The notes: a model not told the origin generated them from the letters alone. 64,000 nt of DNA from Stenotrophomonas sp. NA06056 (GCF_013364355.1 NZ_CP054931.1:3286001-3350000), one strand, 5' to 3'; positions 6,797 through 15,762 are shown, counted from the stretch's first letter. Numbers and translations are program-made.

Positions 6797-7568
6797 CCTC
6801 GCGACGCGGCTGGTCAATGCGCGTCTGCGTGGCGCGGTTGATGGGAAGAACCAGGTGTTCCGTCATCCCGGCGGCATGCTGGCAACGGTGCAGGCGGTGT
6901 ATCGCACCGATGGGCAGGGACGCCGACGCCTGGACGATGCTTCCATCAACGGCGGCGTGGTCACCCTCGCAGCCGCGCCTGCACCTGGCGTGATCATCGA
7001 CGGCGACGCACAGGTCCGGGTGCCCTCATCGGCCAACCTGCTGCCGCCCAATGCCACCCACGCCGAGCGCGCACTGTCGCGGGCGATTGTTGCCCGCCCG
7101 CTGCCGGTCGACATCACCGCCCTGTGGGATGCCGATCGCTGCCCGGCCGCGTTGCTGCCCTGGCTGGCCTGGGCGCTCTCGGTGGACGAATGGAAGGCGT
7201 ACTGGCCCGAACCGGTGAAACGCGCGCGGGTACGCGCGGCAATCGCCATCCAGCGCCGCAAGGGCACGGCCGGCAGCGTCCGCGACGTGGTGGCAGCGTT
7301 CGGCGGTTCGGTACTGATCCGCGAATGGTGGCAGCTGCAGCCGAAGGGGCCGCCGCACACCTTCGAAGCGGTGATGACCATCGCCAACCAGGGCGGCACC
7401 TCGGCCACCGCGATGTTCGTCGACGACGTCATCGGTGAGATCACCCGCACCAAGCCGGTGCGCTCGCATTTCACCTTCACCCAGGGCATGCAGGCCGACG
7501 CAGCAATCGGCGCGCTTGCAGCCGCACACGCCACGGCCTTCCGCCGCATCCAACTGATCGGAGAGTAA
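6789..7568 (+). CDS. I: Tail protein I with an extra N-terminal domain
   Basis: This encodes 259 residues from ATG 6789 (GTG 6780 is also possible). The part from about residue 82 on (SSANLLPPNATHAERALSRA, WDADRCPAALLPWLAWALSV) is P2 gpI, which joins the baseplate wedge to the tail fibre. The first 80 residues are not part of normal gpI. They read as a small beta domain (VDGKNQVFRHPG ... GGVVTLAAAP) like those at the bases of phage fibres. This may be a fusion that changes how the fibre or an accessory protein is docked. It overlaps J by 8 bases. Confidence 0.85.
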   Translation: MSDLATRLVNARLRGAVDGKNQVFRHPGGMLATVQAVYRTDGQGRRRLDDASINGGVVTLAAAPAPGVIIDGDAQVRVPSSANLLPPNATHAERALSRAIVARPLPVDITALWDADRCPAALLPWLAWALSVDEWKAYWPEPVKRARVRAAIAIQRRKGTAGSVRDVVAAFGGSVLIREWWQLQPKGPPHTFEAVMTIANQGGTSATAMFVDDVIGEITRTKPVRSHFTFTQGMQADAAIGALAAAHATAFRRIQLIGE

Positions 7569-7575
7569 ACCCCGC

Positions 7576-9681
7576 ATGCGCTTGAAAATCACCGACGCCG
7601 GCTTCGCAAAGCTGGTCAATCCGCCGAATACCGGCACCAATGCCATTCTGGTTACCCAGATCGGCCTGACGTCCACCGCGTTCACGCCTTCGGCCGGACT
7701 GACCGCGCTGCCAGGCGAGATCAAACGTGTCGCCACCTTCGGCGGCCAGGCCGTGGGCGATGACACGCTGCACGTGACCATCCGCGACGACAGCACGACG
7801 GCCTACTCGTTGCGCGGTTTCGGCCTGTACCTGGCCGATGGCACGCTGTTCGCCACTTATGGCCAGGCCGATCCGATCATGGAGAAGTCGGCGGCCTCGA
7901 TGCTGTTGCTGGCCACGGATGCACGCTTCACCGAAGTGGACATCACGCAGATCCAGTTCGGCAACGCTGAGTTCATCTACCCGCCGGCCACCACCGAGGT
8001 GCTGGGTGTGGTCGAGCTGGCCACCAGCACCGAGGCAGAAGACGCGGCCGACACCCAGCGCGCGGTGACCCCGCGTGGCCTGCGTGCATTCACCGACAAG
8101 CGCTTTGGCGCTGCTGCACCGACGGCGCTGGCCAGGACGCTGCTGTCTGCCGCAACCACGGCCGCCGCACGCACCGCGCTGGAGCTGAAGGGCGCTGCAT
8201 TGAAGGACGCCGGCCACGGCAACGGCCTGGACGCTGACACCCTGGACGGCAAGCACGCATCGGCATTCGCCCTGGCGGGTGACTTCGCCACGGTCGGGCA
8301 CAAGCATGTCATCGCCGATGTGACCGGTTTGCAGACTGCTTTGGACGGCAAGGCATCCAAGGGCACGAACAGCTTCACCGACCAGCAGTTTGTCGGCGGA
8401 ACGTATCCGCTGGTGGGCTTTGGCGCCCAGGGTGCAGAGCAATCGTTCATCGGCGGCTGGGCGAACGCGGGCCTGTGGCGGGTATGGAGCAATGATCGCG
8501 CGGCCAGCAGTGAGATCACCATCAAGCACGGCGATACCCCGCGTTGGAACGGCTCCGCGATGTGGCATGCCGGCAATTTCGCGCCGGAAGCCAAGATGGA
8601 CAAGTCCGGAGGAACGTTCACCGGCCATGTCGCGGTGAATGGAAATTCGCTGCGTTCGTATGGCTGGAACGGTGTCGCCAATGATGGCGTACTGGTCCTG
8701 GGCGACGCCAGTTCGTACCTTTTCAAGAACGGCCCGAATTTCACCTTCGCCAATTCGGCGGGTGGCTACACCGCCACGCTGAATGCTGGCGGCTCGATCT
8801 GGACGAGCGGCAACTTCGACCCGGCCACGAAGATCAACACCACCGGCGGCGACATGAGTGGTCCACTGAGAATGCGTGGAAATGCCGGCGGCCGCATTGC
8901 GTTGTATGACGACAATATGGATGTTGCGAACATCGAAATCGGTGCAGGCCTCAACACGGGAACCGATCGCAACGGGTTCCTGGTGAACCGGAACGCAAAT
9001 GGATCGATCTCGCTGTTGGCAGGAAACGGCAAGTCCAAGCTGACGATAGATGGTGCTGTCGGTTACACCACCATCGCTGCTCCCAGCTTGGGAACCGGTC
9101 TGTGGAACAGCCAGACAGCGCTCCATTGCGCCATTCCACATGGTGGAAACGTGGACGGCATGAAAGCTACGCTGTTGCGTACCGTCAATGGTGGAAATGG
9201 CTGGTCGTCCGCACGTTGGCGGCTGTTCCGTGAGGTCGACTCCACCACACAGGGCTATATCGATTTCCATGGTGATGCGTCCGATGGCGATCGTGTCTTC
9301 ACCTTCGCCGGCTACGGCCAGTCCTTCTGGCTCTCGAAGTCCGGCGTTGTCGAGGCACCTGCGGGCTTCAACAGGCCATCATCTCGCAAGCTGAAATCAG
9401 ACCGTCCGCTGGCTCCGCTTACCTATGGCCTGGCCGAAGTCGAAAAGATCCAGACGTTCTTCGGTCAATACAACAGCGACTTCGTGAAGGACGAAAGGCG
9501 TCGGCTCTTCATGATTGCCGAACAGCTCGCAGAAATCATTCCTGAGGCCGTGTACGAAAGTTCCATCGACTATCGCGGAGAGAAGGTTCCGTCAGTTCAG
9601 GATGCCCAGCTGATTCCGGTCCTGGTGCGTGCCATCCAGCAGCTTGCGGCCGAAGTCCGATCAATCAAGGCGGCCGTTTGA
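7576..9681 (+). CDS. Tail fibre protein with C-terminal S74-type intramolecular chaperone
   Basis: This encodes 701 residues. Residues 1 to about 150 match the tail-collar/fibre N-terminal domain of P2-like and pyocin fibres (LKITDAGFAKL ... YSLRGFGLYLADGTLF) and should dock to gpI. The middle is repetitive (TLDGKHASAF, then GTFTGHVAVNG, GDMSGPLRMRG repeats), typical of trimeric fibre shafts. The last 110 residues (from about SSRKLKSDRPL to the end) look like a Peptidase_S74 domain, a self-folding chaperone that is often cleaved off after trimer formation. This region sets which bacteria are killed. No classical fibre-assembly gene follows. Confidence 0.88.
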   Translation: MRLKITDAGFAKLVNPPNTGTNAILVTQIGLTSTAFTPSAGLTALPGEIKRVATFGGQAVGDDTLHVTIRDDSTTAYSLRGFGLYLADGTLFATYGQADPIMEKSAASMLLLATDARFTEVDITQIQFGNAEFIYPPATTEVLGVVELATSTEAEDAADTQRAVTPRGLRAFTDKRFGAAAPTALARTLLSAATTAAARTALELKGAALKDAGHGNGLDADTLDGKHASAFALAGDFATVGHKHVIADVTGLQTALDGKASKGTNSFTDQQFVGGTYPLVGFGAQGAEQSFIGGWANAGLWRVWSNDRAASSEITIKHGDTPRWNGSAMWHAGNFAPEAKMDKSGGTFTGHVAVNGNSLRSYGWNGVANDGVLVLGDASSYLFKNGPNFTFANSAGGYTATLNAGGSIWTSGNFDPATKINTTGGDMSGPLRMRGNAGGRIALYDDNMDVANIEIGAGLNTGTDRNGFLVNRNANGSISLLAGNGKSKLTIDGAVGYTTIAAPSLGTGLWNSQTALHCAIPHGGNVDGMKATLLRTVNGGNGWSSARWRLFREVDSTTQGYIDFHGDASDGDRVFTFAGYGQSFWLSKSGVVEAPAGFNRPSSRKLKSDRPLAPLTYGLAEVEKIQTFFGQYNSDFVKDERRRLFMIAEQLAEIIPEAVYESSIDYRGEKVPSVQDAQLIPVLVRAIQQLAAEVRSIKAAV

Positions 9682-9682
9682 T

Positions 9683-10342
9683 ATGGCCAGTGGATATTCA
9701 TCGGGCAATGTTGACCTGGACGACCTGTTTGACTCGTACGTGGAAGGTCCGTTCGCCACCGACTCCGGATTCATCCTTGGCGGCACCGACCTAAGCCGCC
9801 GTTACGCCCACATCCAGTACGGCAGCAAGCGTGCCGACGTCGGCTACCGCATCGGCGGCATGGACGTTTCGAACCTGTGGGCGGCACGCGGCAGCGCGAG
9901 CTATCGCCTGCCGTTCCATGGGCAGGGCTATTCATCAGGCAACGGTGCCAAGACCAACTCGACCGGCTCTGCATCGGCATCGGTCTCGATCGACATGCTG
10001 AACGACGGCAACTACAGCATTCGACGAAGTGCCACTGGTGGTGGCAACAACAGCAACACCGTCGTCGCCTCCGGTCGTTGGCTTCCGGCCGGTGCCAACG
10101 CTTCCGAGTACGACGTGCAGTTCAGCGTGAGCAACCAGGGAGCGGCGTACTTCAGCACCAGTGCGCCGACCTTCGCATCGCTGTCGACGTCGCGCTCGGC
10201 AGGCGTGTCCATCAGCGTACCCGCCAAGTCCACCAGCTTTGAAAGTGCTTCCACCAGCATCAGCGTCCACCTGCGCCGTGCCGGGGGCAACGCGCAGGTC
10301 TCCACCTTCAGCGCCAGCGTCAGCGCTTCCGGCTGGGTCTGA
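9683..10342 (+). CDS. Ser/Ala/Gly-rich protein after the fibre gene; putative accessory tail protein
   Basis: This encodes 219 residues, with ATG at 9683, one base after the fibre TGA. It takes the place where R-pyocins have the fibre-assembly chaperone but does not resemble one. The N-terminal part has two similar turns (GFILGGTDLSRRYA and GYRIGGMDVSNLWAARG), a motif seen in small phage structural proteins. The C-terminal two thirds are Ser/Thr/Ala-rich beta repeats. It could decorate the fibre or tail, or be a second receptor-contact protein. Lower codon constraint suggests a variable gene. Function unknown. Confidence 0.6.
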   Translation: MASGYSSGNVDLDDLFDSYVEGPFATDSGFILGGTDLSRRYAHIQYGSKRADVGYRIGGMDVSNLWAARGSASYRLPFHGQGYSSGNGAKTNSTGSASASVSIDMLNDGNYSIRRSATGGGNNSNTVVASGRWLPAGANASEYDVQFSVSNQGAAYFSTSAPTFASLSTSRSAGVSISVPAKSTSFESASTSISVHLRRAGGNAQVSTFSASVSASGWV

Positions 10343-10404
10343 TCGATTACCGGGCCACGGCTGCAATTATCGCCGCCGTCGCCTTTTCCGAAGATATACA
10401 CGTC

Positions 10405-10420
10405 GCCTGCATCTGCAGGC
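10405..10420 (+). promoter_or_regulatory. Hairpin in the leader of the sheath gene
   Basis: The inverted repeat GCCTGC (10405-10410) / GCAGGC (10415-10420) has an ATCT loop and lies 28 bases before the sheath ATG, inside a 106-base gap. It follows TATACA (10395-10400), a possible -10 with no good -35. It may stabilise a sheath-tube mRNA that must be made in excess. Confidence 0.35.
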
Positions 10421-10448
10421 ACACCACCACACCGAGGAACCTCTCCGA

Positions 10449-11651
10449 ATGACCGATTTTCTCCATGGCGTACAGGTCGTCAACATCGACACCGGTGCCC
10501 GCTCGATCGCCGTCGCATCCACCAGTGTGATCGGCATCGTCGGCACCGCACCGCTGGCTGACGCCGACGCATTCCCCATCAACACCCCCGTCCTGGTGAC
10601 CTCGCTGTCGCAGGCGGCCAAGCTGTCGGCCAAGCCCGGCACCGAAGCCGGCACCCTGCCGGGCGCACTGGATGCGATCTTCGACCAGTCGTCGGCGGTC
10701 GTGGTCGTGATCCGCGTCGAGAGCGGCGCCTCCGACAGTGCCACCCTGGCCAATGTCCTGGGCGGCGTGAACGCACAGACCGGCGCGTACTCCGGCGTGC
10801 ACGCACTGCTCGCGGCCAAGTCCATCGTCGGCGTGAAGCCGCGCATCCTGCTGGCACCGGGCTTCACCCACGTGCACCCGGCCGACCCGGCCAGCCCGGA
10901 CACCGTGCTGGCCAACCCGGTCGTCGCCGAGCTGCTCGGCATCGCTGACAAGCTGCGCGCGATCATCATCAAGGATGGCCCGAACAGCAACGATGATGCC
11001 GCCAAGACCAGCACCGCACTGACCGGCTCCAAGCGCGTTTACGTGGTCGACCCGGCCGTACTGGTGCAGCAGGGTGAAGCGATCATCAGCCGCTACGCCT
11101 CGGGTGCCGTGGCCGGCGCCATCGCACGCAGCGACAACGAACGCGGCTGGTGGGCGTCGCCGTCCAACCAGGAGCTGTACGGCATCGTCGGCACGGCACG
11201 TGCGATCGACTTCGGCCTGTCCGATGCGACCAGCCGCGCCAACCTGCTGAACCAGGCCAACGTGGCGACCATCATCCGCGAAGGTGGCTTCCGCCTGTGG
11301 GGCAACCGCACCGCCAGCATCGATCCGAAATGGCAGTTCCTGTGCGTGGTGCGCACCGCCGACATCATCGCTGACAGCCTGGAGGCTGCCCACCTGTGGG
11401 CCGTCGACCGCGGCATCAGCAAGACCTACGTCGATGACGTGCGTGAGGGCGTCAATGCCTTCCTGCGTGACCTGAAGACGCAGGGCGCGATCCTCGGTGG
11501 CAACTGCTGGATCGACCCCGAACTGAACGCAGCGGACAGCGTGGCCCAGGGCCGCTTCTACTGGGACTTCGACTTCACCCCGACCTATCCGGGTGAGCAG
11601 CTGACCTTCCGCATGCACATGAACAACAACTACGTCTCGGAGATCTTCTAA
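10449..11651 (+). CDS. FI: Contractile tail sheath protein (FI)
   Basis: This encodes 400 residues, normal for P2 FI-type sheaths. Landmarks are N-terminal FLHGVQVVNIDTGARSI, the VIGIVGTAP strand, central RYASGAVAGAIARSDNERGWWASPSN, and the C-terminal FYWDFDFTPTYPGEQLTFRM. Many copies wrap the inner tube and contract to drive it into the target cell. The tube gene follows after two bases. Strong codon bias and the leader hairpin fit high expression. Confidence 0.95.
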   Translation: MTDFLHGVQVVNIDTGARSIAVASTSVIGIVGTAPLADADAFPINTPVLVTSLSQAAKLSAKPGTEAGTLPGALDAIFDQSSAVVVVIRVESGASDSATLANVLGGVNAQTGAYSGVHALLAAKSIVGVKPRILLAPGFTHVHPADPASPDTVLANPVVAELLGIADKLRAIIIKDGPNSNDDAAKTSTALTGSKRVYVVDPAVLVQQGEAIISRYASGAVAGAIARSDNERGWWASPSNQELYGIVGTARAIDFGLSDATSRANLLNQANVATIIREGGFRLWGNRTASIDPKWQFLCVVRTADIIADSLEAAHLWAVDRGISKTYVDDVREGVNAFLRDLKTQGAILGGNCWIDPELNAADSVAQGRFYWDFDFTPTYPGEQLTFRMHMNNNYVSEIF

Positions 11652-11653
11652 GC

Positions 11654-12157
11654 ATGGCGCGCAAGATCCGCAAGAACTTCAACTTCTACGTCGACGGCAA
11701 GGGCTTTGCCGGCAGCGTGATGTCCTTCACCGCCCCGAAGCTGTCGCTGAAGACCGAGGACTTCCAGGCCGGCGGCATGCTCGCCCCGACCGAGATCGTA
11801 CTCGGCCACGACAAGCTGACCGCCGAGGTTACCTTCGCTTCCGATGACGCGGAGATCATGTCCAAGTTCCACGTCATCGAGAGCAAGGAGTACGGCTTCA
11901 CCGCCCGCGAGGCGCTGGAAGCCGACGATGGCTCGGTCACCTCGGTCGTGCACAACATGCGCGGCAAGGTGAAGACCCTCGACCGCGGCGAAACCAAGGT
12001 CGGCGAGAAGGGCACGGTCAAGGTCTCCCTGGCACTGAGCTACTACAAGCTGACCCATGGCGTGCAGGTCGTGCAGGAGATCGACGTGACCAACATGATC
12101 GCCCGCCAGGGCGGCGTGGACGCACTGGCCGGCATCCGCGGCGCCCTGGGCATCTGA
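11654..12157 (+). CDS. FII: Major tail tube protein (FII)
   Basis: This encodes 167 residues. MARKIRKNFNFYVDGKGFAG at the start and the segment LSLKTEDFQAGGMLAPTEI mark the P2 FII family. It polymerises into the inner tube that is pushed through the envelope of the target. It is paired with the sheath gene two bases upstream, as always in this family. A GC-rich hairpin (12183-12201) follows. Confidence 0.95.
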   Translation: MARKIRKNFNFYVDGKGFAGSVMSFTAPKLSLKTEDFQAGGMLAPTEIVLGHDKLTAEVTFASDDAEIMSKFHVIESKEYGFTAREALEADDGSVTSVVHNMRGKVKTLDRGETKVGEKGTVKVSLALSYYKLTHGVQVVQEIDVTNMIARQGGVDALAGIRGALGI

Positions 12158-12182
12158 TCCCCGGCACCGCTTCGACGTACAC

Positions 12183-12201
12183 GGGGGCGCACAGCGCCCC
12201 C
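12183..12201 (+). terminator. GC-rich hairpin after the tube gene (attenuator or mRNA stabiliser)
   Basis: A perfect 8-bp stem GGGGGCGC / GCGCCCCC has a 3-base ACA loop. There is no T-run, so full termination is unlikely. It probably lowers read-through into the low-copy E/T genes or protects the sheath-tube mRNA. Confidence 0.6.
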
Positions 12202-12240
12202 GGATCCACCGCATCTCCATCGACATCCGGGAACACATCC

Positions 12241-12531
12241 ATGTCCAGCAAGACCAAGACCAGCGCCGACACCGTCATCGAACGCGACGGCTATGCCGAA
12301 ATCACCCTTTCCCGCCCGCGCCAGGTCAATGGCGTGGACACCGCCGTGCTGCGCATGCGCGAACCGACCGTGGAAGACATGGAGCGCTACCAGGACGACA
12401 AAGGCACTGACGCCCAGCGCGAAGTACGCATGATCGCCAACCTGTGCGAGATCGCACCGGATGACGTGCGAAAGATGCCGCTGCGCGACTACGCCCGCCT
12501 GCAGGCCGGCGTCGCGCTTTTTACCACCTGA
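12241..12531 (+). CDS. E: Tail assembly chaperone gpE
   Basis: This encodes 96 residues of the P2 gpE/Mu gp41-like tail assembly family (VNGVDTAVLRMREPTVEDME ... EIAPDDVRKMPLRDYARLQ). It coats or guides the tape measure protein during tail assembly. Near its end the codons GCG CTT TTT ACC (12514-12525) form a T5 slip site, and a -1 shift there enters an open frame that gives the E' extension. Two products in a fixed ratio are the rule in this family. Confidence 0.88.
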   Translation: MSSKTKTSADTVIERDGYAEITLSRPRQVNGVDTAVLRMREPTVEDMERYQDDKGTDAQREVRMIANLCEIAPDDVRKMPLRDYARLQAGVALFTT

Positions 12532-12662
12532 CCCTGCCGCAGATCAGGCAGGGAGCGCTCGCCCTGGCCGGCCACACCGGCTGGAGCCTGCGCGAGATCA
12601 TGACGCTGCGGGTGTCGAAGTTCATCTGGTGGATACAGGGATTGCCGGTACATGGCGAGTAA
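12516..12662 (+). CDS. E': E' extension of gpE made by -1 frameshift
   Basis: After a -1 shift at the T-run 12518-12522 the frame continues as FYHLTLPQIRQGALALAGHT, then GWSLREIMTLRVSKFIWWIQ, to a TAA at 12660-12662. The WSLREI...L...ELxxW-like pattern is the hallmark of E' in P2-type phages. The fused product is about 140 residues. The frame lacks a good start of its own. It overlaps the start of the tape measure gene by 11 bases, as in P2. Seen directly in the sequence; the frameshift itself is established for this family. Confidence 0.85.
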   Translation, partial: AFYHLTLPQIRQGALALAGHTGWSLREIMTLRVSKFIWWIQGLPVHGE

Positions 12663-15093
12663 CGTTCAAACGACAACGATCACGATCGGCGGCTCGGTTT
12701 CCCGGTCGTTGCAGGACGCATTGGCCTTCAGCAACGATGGCCTGAAGCGCCTCGGCGATGAAGCCGACAAGCTCGAGCGCAAGCTGAGCGTGATGGGCAG
12801 GCAGAGCAACGCGTTCACCCGCATGCGCGCCGAGGCCGATGCGTTGCGCGCTTCCCAGGAGGCGCTGCAGCGGATCGAAGACAAGCGCACCGCGAATCTG
12901 GAGAAGCGCGAGAAGCTGGGTTCGGCCTTCGGCGATGCGCGCGGCATGCTCGGCAGCGCGATCAGCACGCTGGCCAAGCCGGTGGAAAATGCCGCTGAAT
13001 TCGCGAGCGGCAACCAGGCCATCGGCGCCGCCGCCAACCTGACCCGCGCGCAGGTCAAGGCGCTGGGCGAGACCATCCTGGCCGAGTCCAGCCGCACCTA
13101 CCAGGGCGCCGGCGAACTGCAGCGTGCCATCAGCCAGCTGGTCGGCGCCGGTCTCGATGCACAGACCGCACAGGCCAGCCTCGGGGCAATCGGACGCACC
13201 ACCACCGCCACCGGCGAGAGCATCGAAGATGTCAGCCTGGCCGCCTCCGGCCTGCAGCAGGCGCTGAAGATCGATGCCAGCGGCCTGCAGTCGGCGCTGG
13301 ATGTGCTGATTGTGGCCGGCAAGGATGGCGGCGTGGGCCTGAAGGACATGGCCGGCGCGTTGCCTGTGCTGGGCAGCGCCTTCCAATCGCTGCAGATGCA
13401 CGGCAACGCGGCCGCGGCCACCATGGGCGCTGCACTGGACGTCGCCCGGCAGGGAACCACCGGCGCCGACGAAGCCGCCGGCAACATGCAGCGCTTCATG
13501 GCCAGCATCCTCTCACCCGACCTGCAGGCCCGCGCCAAGAAGGGCTTCAAGCTGGACCTGCGCAGGATCATCAGCGAGGCGCAGAGCAGCGGCGGCAACC
13601 CGTTCGACGCAGCAATGCAGGGCATCATCCAGGCTACCGCGGGCGATCAGGCAAAGATCGGCAAGCTGTTCGGCGATGCGCAGGCGCAGAACTTCGTGCG
13701 CCCGATGATCCAGAACTGGGACGAGTACACCCGCGTCCGCGACAAGGCACTGTACGCATCGGCAGGTACCACCGATGCCGGCTTCGCAGCGAAGATCCAG
13801 ACCGATCCAGAGAAGATCGAAGGCGCGAAGATCGCCGTGGACAACCTGTCCAAGGCCTTCGGTGCCGCGCTGTTGCCAGCGGTGGGCGAAGCGGCCGTGA
13901 AGCTGACCGAACTGCTGAACGGCGTTGCGTCGTTCGTGCAGGAGAACCCGAAGCTGATCGCCAATACCACCCAGGTCGTGGTCGGCTTGATGGGCATGCG
14001 CACCGCTGTGCTCGGCGTGCGCTACGCCTGGACGTTCCTGCAGGGCCCGATCCTGGCGGTGCAGAAGGCCTTCGAGCTGGTCCGCGGCGGCAGCCTGCTG
14101 GCGCAGATGGGACAGTTCGGCCCCACTGCCATGCGCCTGGCGTCGGGCTTCCGCGTGGTCGCCACCGCCGTGGGCGCCATCGGAGGTGGTCCGATCACCG
14201 TGGCCATCGCCGCCATCACCGCCGGCGCACTGCTGGTGCGCAAGTACTGGGAGCCCATCAAGGCTTTCCTCGGTGGCGTCTGGGATGGCCTCAGCGGCGC
14301 AGGTTCCGCCGCCATGGATGAACTGATGCGTGCCGTGGAACCGTTGCGTCCGGCATGGGAAGCGGTCGGCGGGCTGTTGAGCCAGGCATGGGACTGGCTT
14401 TCCAGGATGCTGGCTCCTGCGCAGTACACCGGCAACGAACTTTCGCGCGTCGCGGAGATCGGCTCGCTGGTGGGCACGGCATTGCTGGCCAATTTCCGTC
14501 TGGTCATCCAGGTCGTCGGGGTTGTGGTTGAAGCCATCTCCCTCCTCGGTGATGCAATCGGTACGGTCGCTGGATTCATCTCCGTTACGTTGGGCGGCGT
14601 ATGGGACTGGATCTCCGAAAAGGCCACTGCAGCCATCGGCTACATCATGGCCGAGCTGGCACCGCTGATGACCTTCGTCGGCGGAGTGATGGACAAGGTC
14701 GGTGGCGTCCTTGGCATGGCCAAAGAGAAAGCCGTGGATGGTGCTCGCATGGCGGTGGGTGCGGCCAACGGCGCAGCCGCTGGCTACGCCGCCGTCAGGG
14801 ATGGCAAGGTCGCGATGCCACCCGTGCGCTTTGCCGTAGGTGGCTTGCACAGCGCCGTCGTGGAGCGCCGTGCACCTGGATTGCCCGCGCCGTCCCAGGG
14901 CCGCACCGCACCGCCGATGCCTGCCTCTTCCACCGCACGCGCGCCCGCCACTGTGCAGCAGCAACAGACCAACAACATCACCATCCACCAGCAACCGGGC
15001 GAATCCAGCGAGGCCTTGGCACGGCGGACCGCCAACGCCCTGCAGCACCAGCAGGCCGTGCAGGCCCGCGCCACTCTGGGAGACAGGAACTAA
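12652..15093 (+). CDS. T: Tail tape measure protein (T)
   Basis: This encodes 813 residues. A helical, Ala/Gln-rich N-terminal half (with LGDEADKLERKLSVMGRQSN) leads into the TP901-type core (EFASGNQAIGAAANLTRAQV) and hydrophobic segments around residues 490-530 and 600-660. The C-terminal tail is Pro/Ala-rich. Its length sets tail length, and it is packed inside the tube. It starts inside the E' frame, so translation is coupled. 813 residues suggests a tail in the range of P2 and R-pyocins. Confidence 0.93.
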   Translation: MASNVQTTTITIGGSVSRSLQDALAFSNDGLKRLGDEADKLERKLSVMGRQSNAFTRMRAEADALRASQEALQRIEDKRTANLEKREKLGSAFGDARGMLGSAISTLAKPVENAAEFASGNQAIGAAANLTRAQVKALGETILAESSRTYQGAGELQRAISQLVGAGLDAQTAQASLGAIGRTTTATGESIEDVSLAASGLQQALKIDASGLQSALDVLIVAGKDGGVGLKDMAGALPVLGSAFQSLQMHGNAAAATMGAALDVARQGTTGADEAAGNMQRFMASILSPDLQARAKKGFKLDLRRIISEAQSSGGNPFDAAMQGIIQATAGDQAKIGKLFGDAQAQNFVRPMIQNWDEYTRVRDKALYASAGTTDAGFAAKIQTDPEKIEGAKIAVDNLSKAFGAALLPAVGEAAVKLTELLNGVASFVQENPKLIANTTQVVVGLMGMRTAVLGVRYAWTFLQGPILAVQKAFELVRGGSLLAQMGQFGPTAMRLASGFRVVATAVGAIGGGPITVAIAAITAGALLVRKYWEPIKAFLGGVWDGLSGAGSAAMDELMRAVEPLRPAWEAVGGLLSQAWDWLSRMLAPAQYTGNELSRVAEIGSLVGTALLANFRLVIQVVGVVVEAISLLGDAIGTVAGFISVTLGGVWDWISEKATAAIGYIMAELAPLMTFVGGVMDKVGGVLGMAKEKAVDGARMAVGAANGAAAGYAAVRDGKVAMPPVRFAVGGLHSAVVERRAPGLPAPSQGRTAPPMPASSTARAPATVQQQQTNNITIHQQPGESSEALARRTANALQHQQAVQARATLGDRN

Positions 15094-15095
15094 GC

Positions 15096-15563
15096 ATGAA
15101 GCGCGAGTTTGTAACCGGCGCAGTAGACAAGCTGCTGTCGCAGTTCAAAAGCAATGACTCTGGCAACGCACCGGTACTGCTGATGCTGGGCGGCTTCAAG
15201 TTCAGCCTCAATACGGCTGTGTTCCAGCAGATCCAGCAGTCCAACGATTTCCGCTGGCAGGCCCAGGATCGCGTCGGGCAGATGGCTGCACTGCAGTACA
15301 CCGGCCCGGGCTCGGCCACCATGACACTGCCAGGCATTGTCTACCCGCTGTTCCGTGGCGCCGGCAACGAGATGTCGCAACTGCGCAAGCTGGCCAGCCA
15401 GGGAAAACCGCAGCGCCTGCTGACCGGCAAGGGTGGCAACCTGGGCCTGTGGGTCATCGAGAAAATCGATGTCACCTCCAGCGAGTTCACCGTCGACAGC
15501 CAGATCCAGAAGCAGGACTTCACACTCACTCTCCGGAAGCACAGCGATGGCACGAACGTATAA
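15096..15563 (+). CDS. U: Tail protein U
   Basis: This encodes 155 residues of the P2 gpU family. The N-terminal VLLMLGGFKFSLNTAVFQQI and the later FRWQAQDRVGQMAALQYTGP are typical. In P2 and pyocins gpU belongs to the late tail block and is needed for tail completion near the hub. The ATG lies three bases after the tape measure TAA, and the stop overlaps the X gene. Confidence 0.92.
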   Translation: MKREFVTGAVDKLLSQFKSNDSGNAPVLLMLGGFKFSLNTAVFQQIQQSNDFRWQAQDRVGQMAALQYTGPGSATMTLPGIVYPLFRGAGNEMSQLRKLASQGKPQRLLTGKGGNLGLWVIEKIDVTSSEFTVDSQIQKQDFTLTLRKHSDGTNV

Positions 15564-15762
15564 CACCCGCGACGGCGATGTCGTTGACCGCATTGCCTAC
15601 GCGCACTATGGCGAACAATCGCCGGCGATCCTGCGCGCGGTGTTCGATGCCAACCCGGGTCTGGCCGCGCGCGGCCCGGTGTTGTCAACCTCCATCGCCA
15701 TCACCCTGCCCGACGTACAGCGCCCGGCCGATGAACGAAAAGGAATCTCGCTGTGGAACTAG
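15547..15762 (+). CDS. X: Tail protein X (LysM-like)
   Basis: This encodes 71 residues. DGDVVDRIAYAHYG near the start and ANPGLAARGPVLSTSIAITLP later match gpX tail proteins, small LysM-like domains at the hub. It starts 17 bases inside U and ends 10 bases inside D. The order U-X-D is that of R-pyocins rather than P2 itself, where X lies elsewhere. Confidence 0.9.
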   Translation: MARTYNTRDGDVVDRIAYAHYGEQSPAILRAVFDANPGLAARGPVLSTSIAITLPDVQRPADERKGISLWN

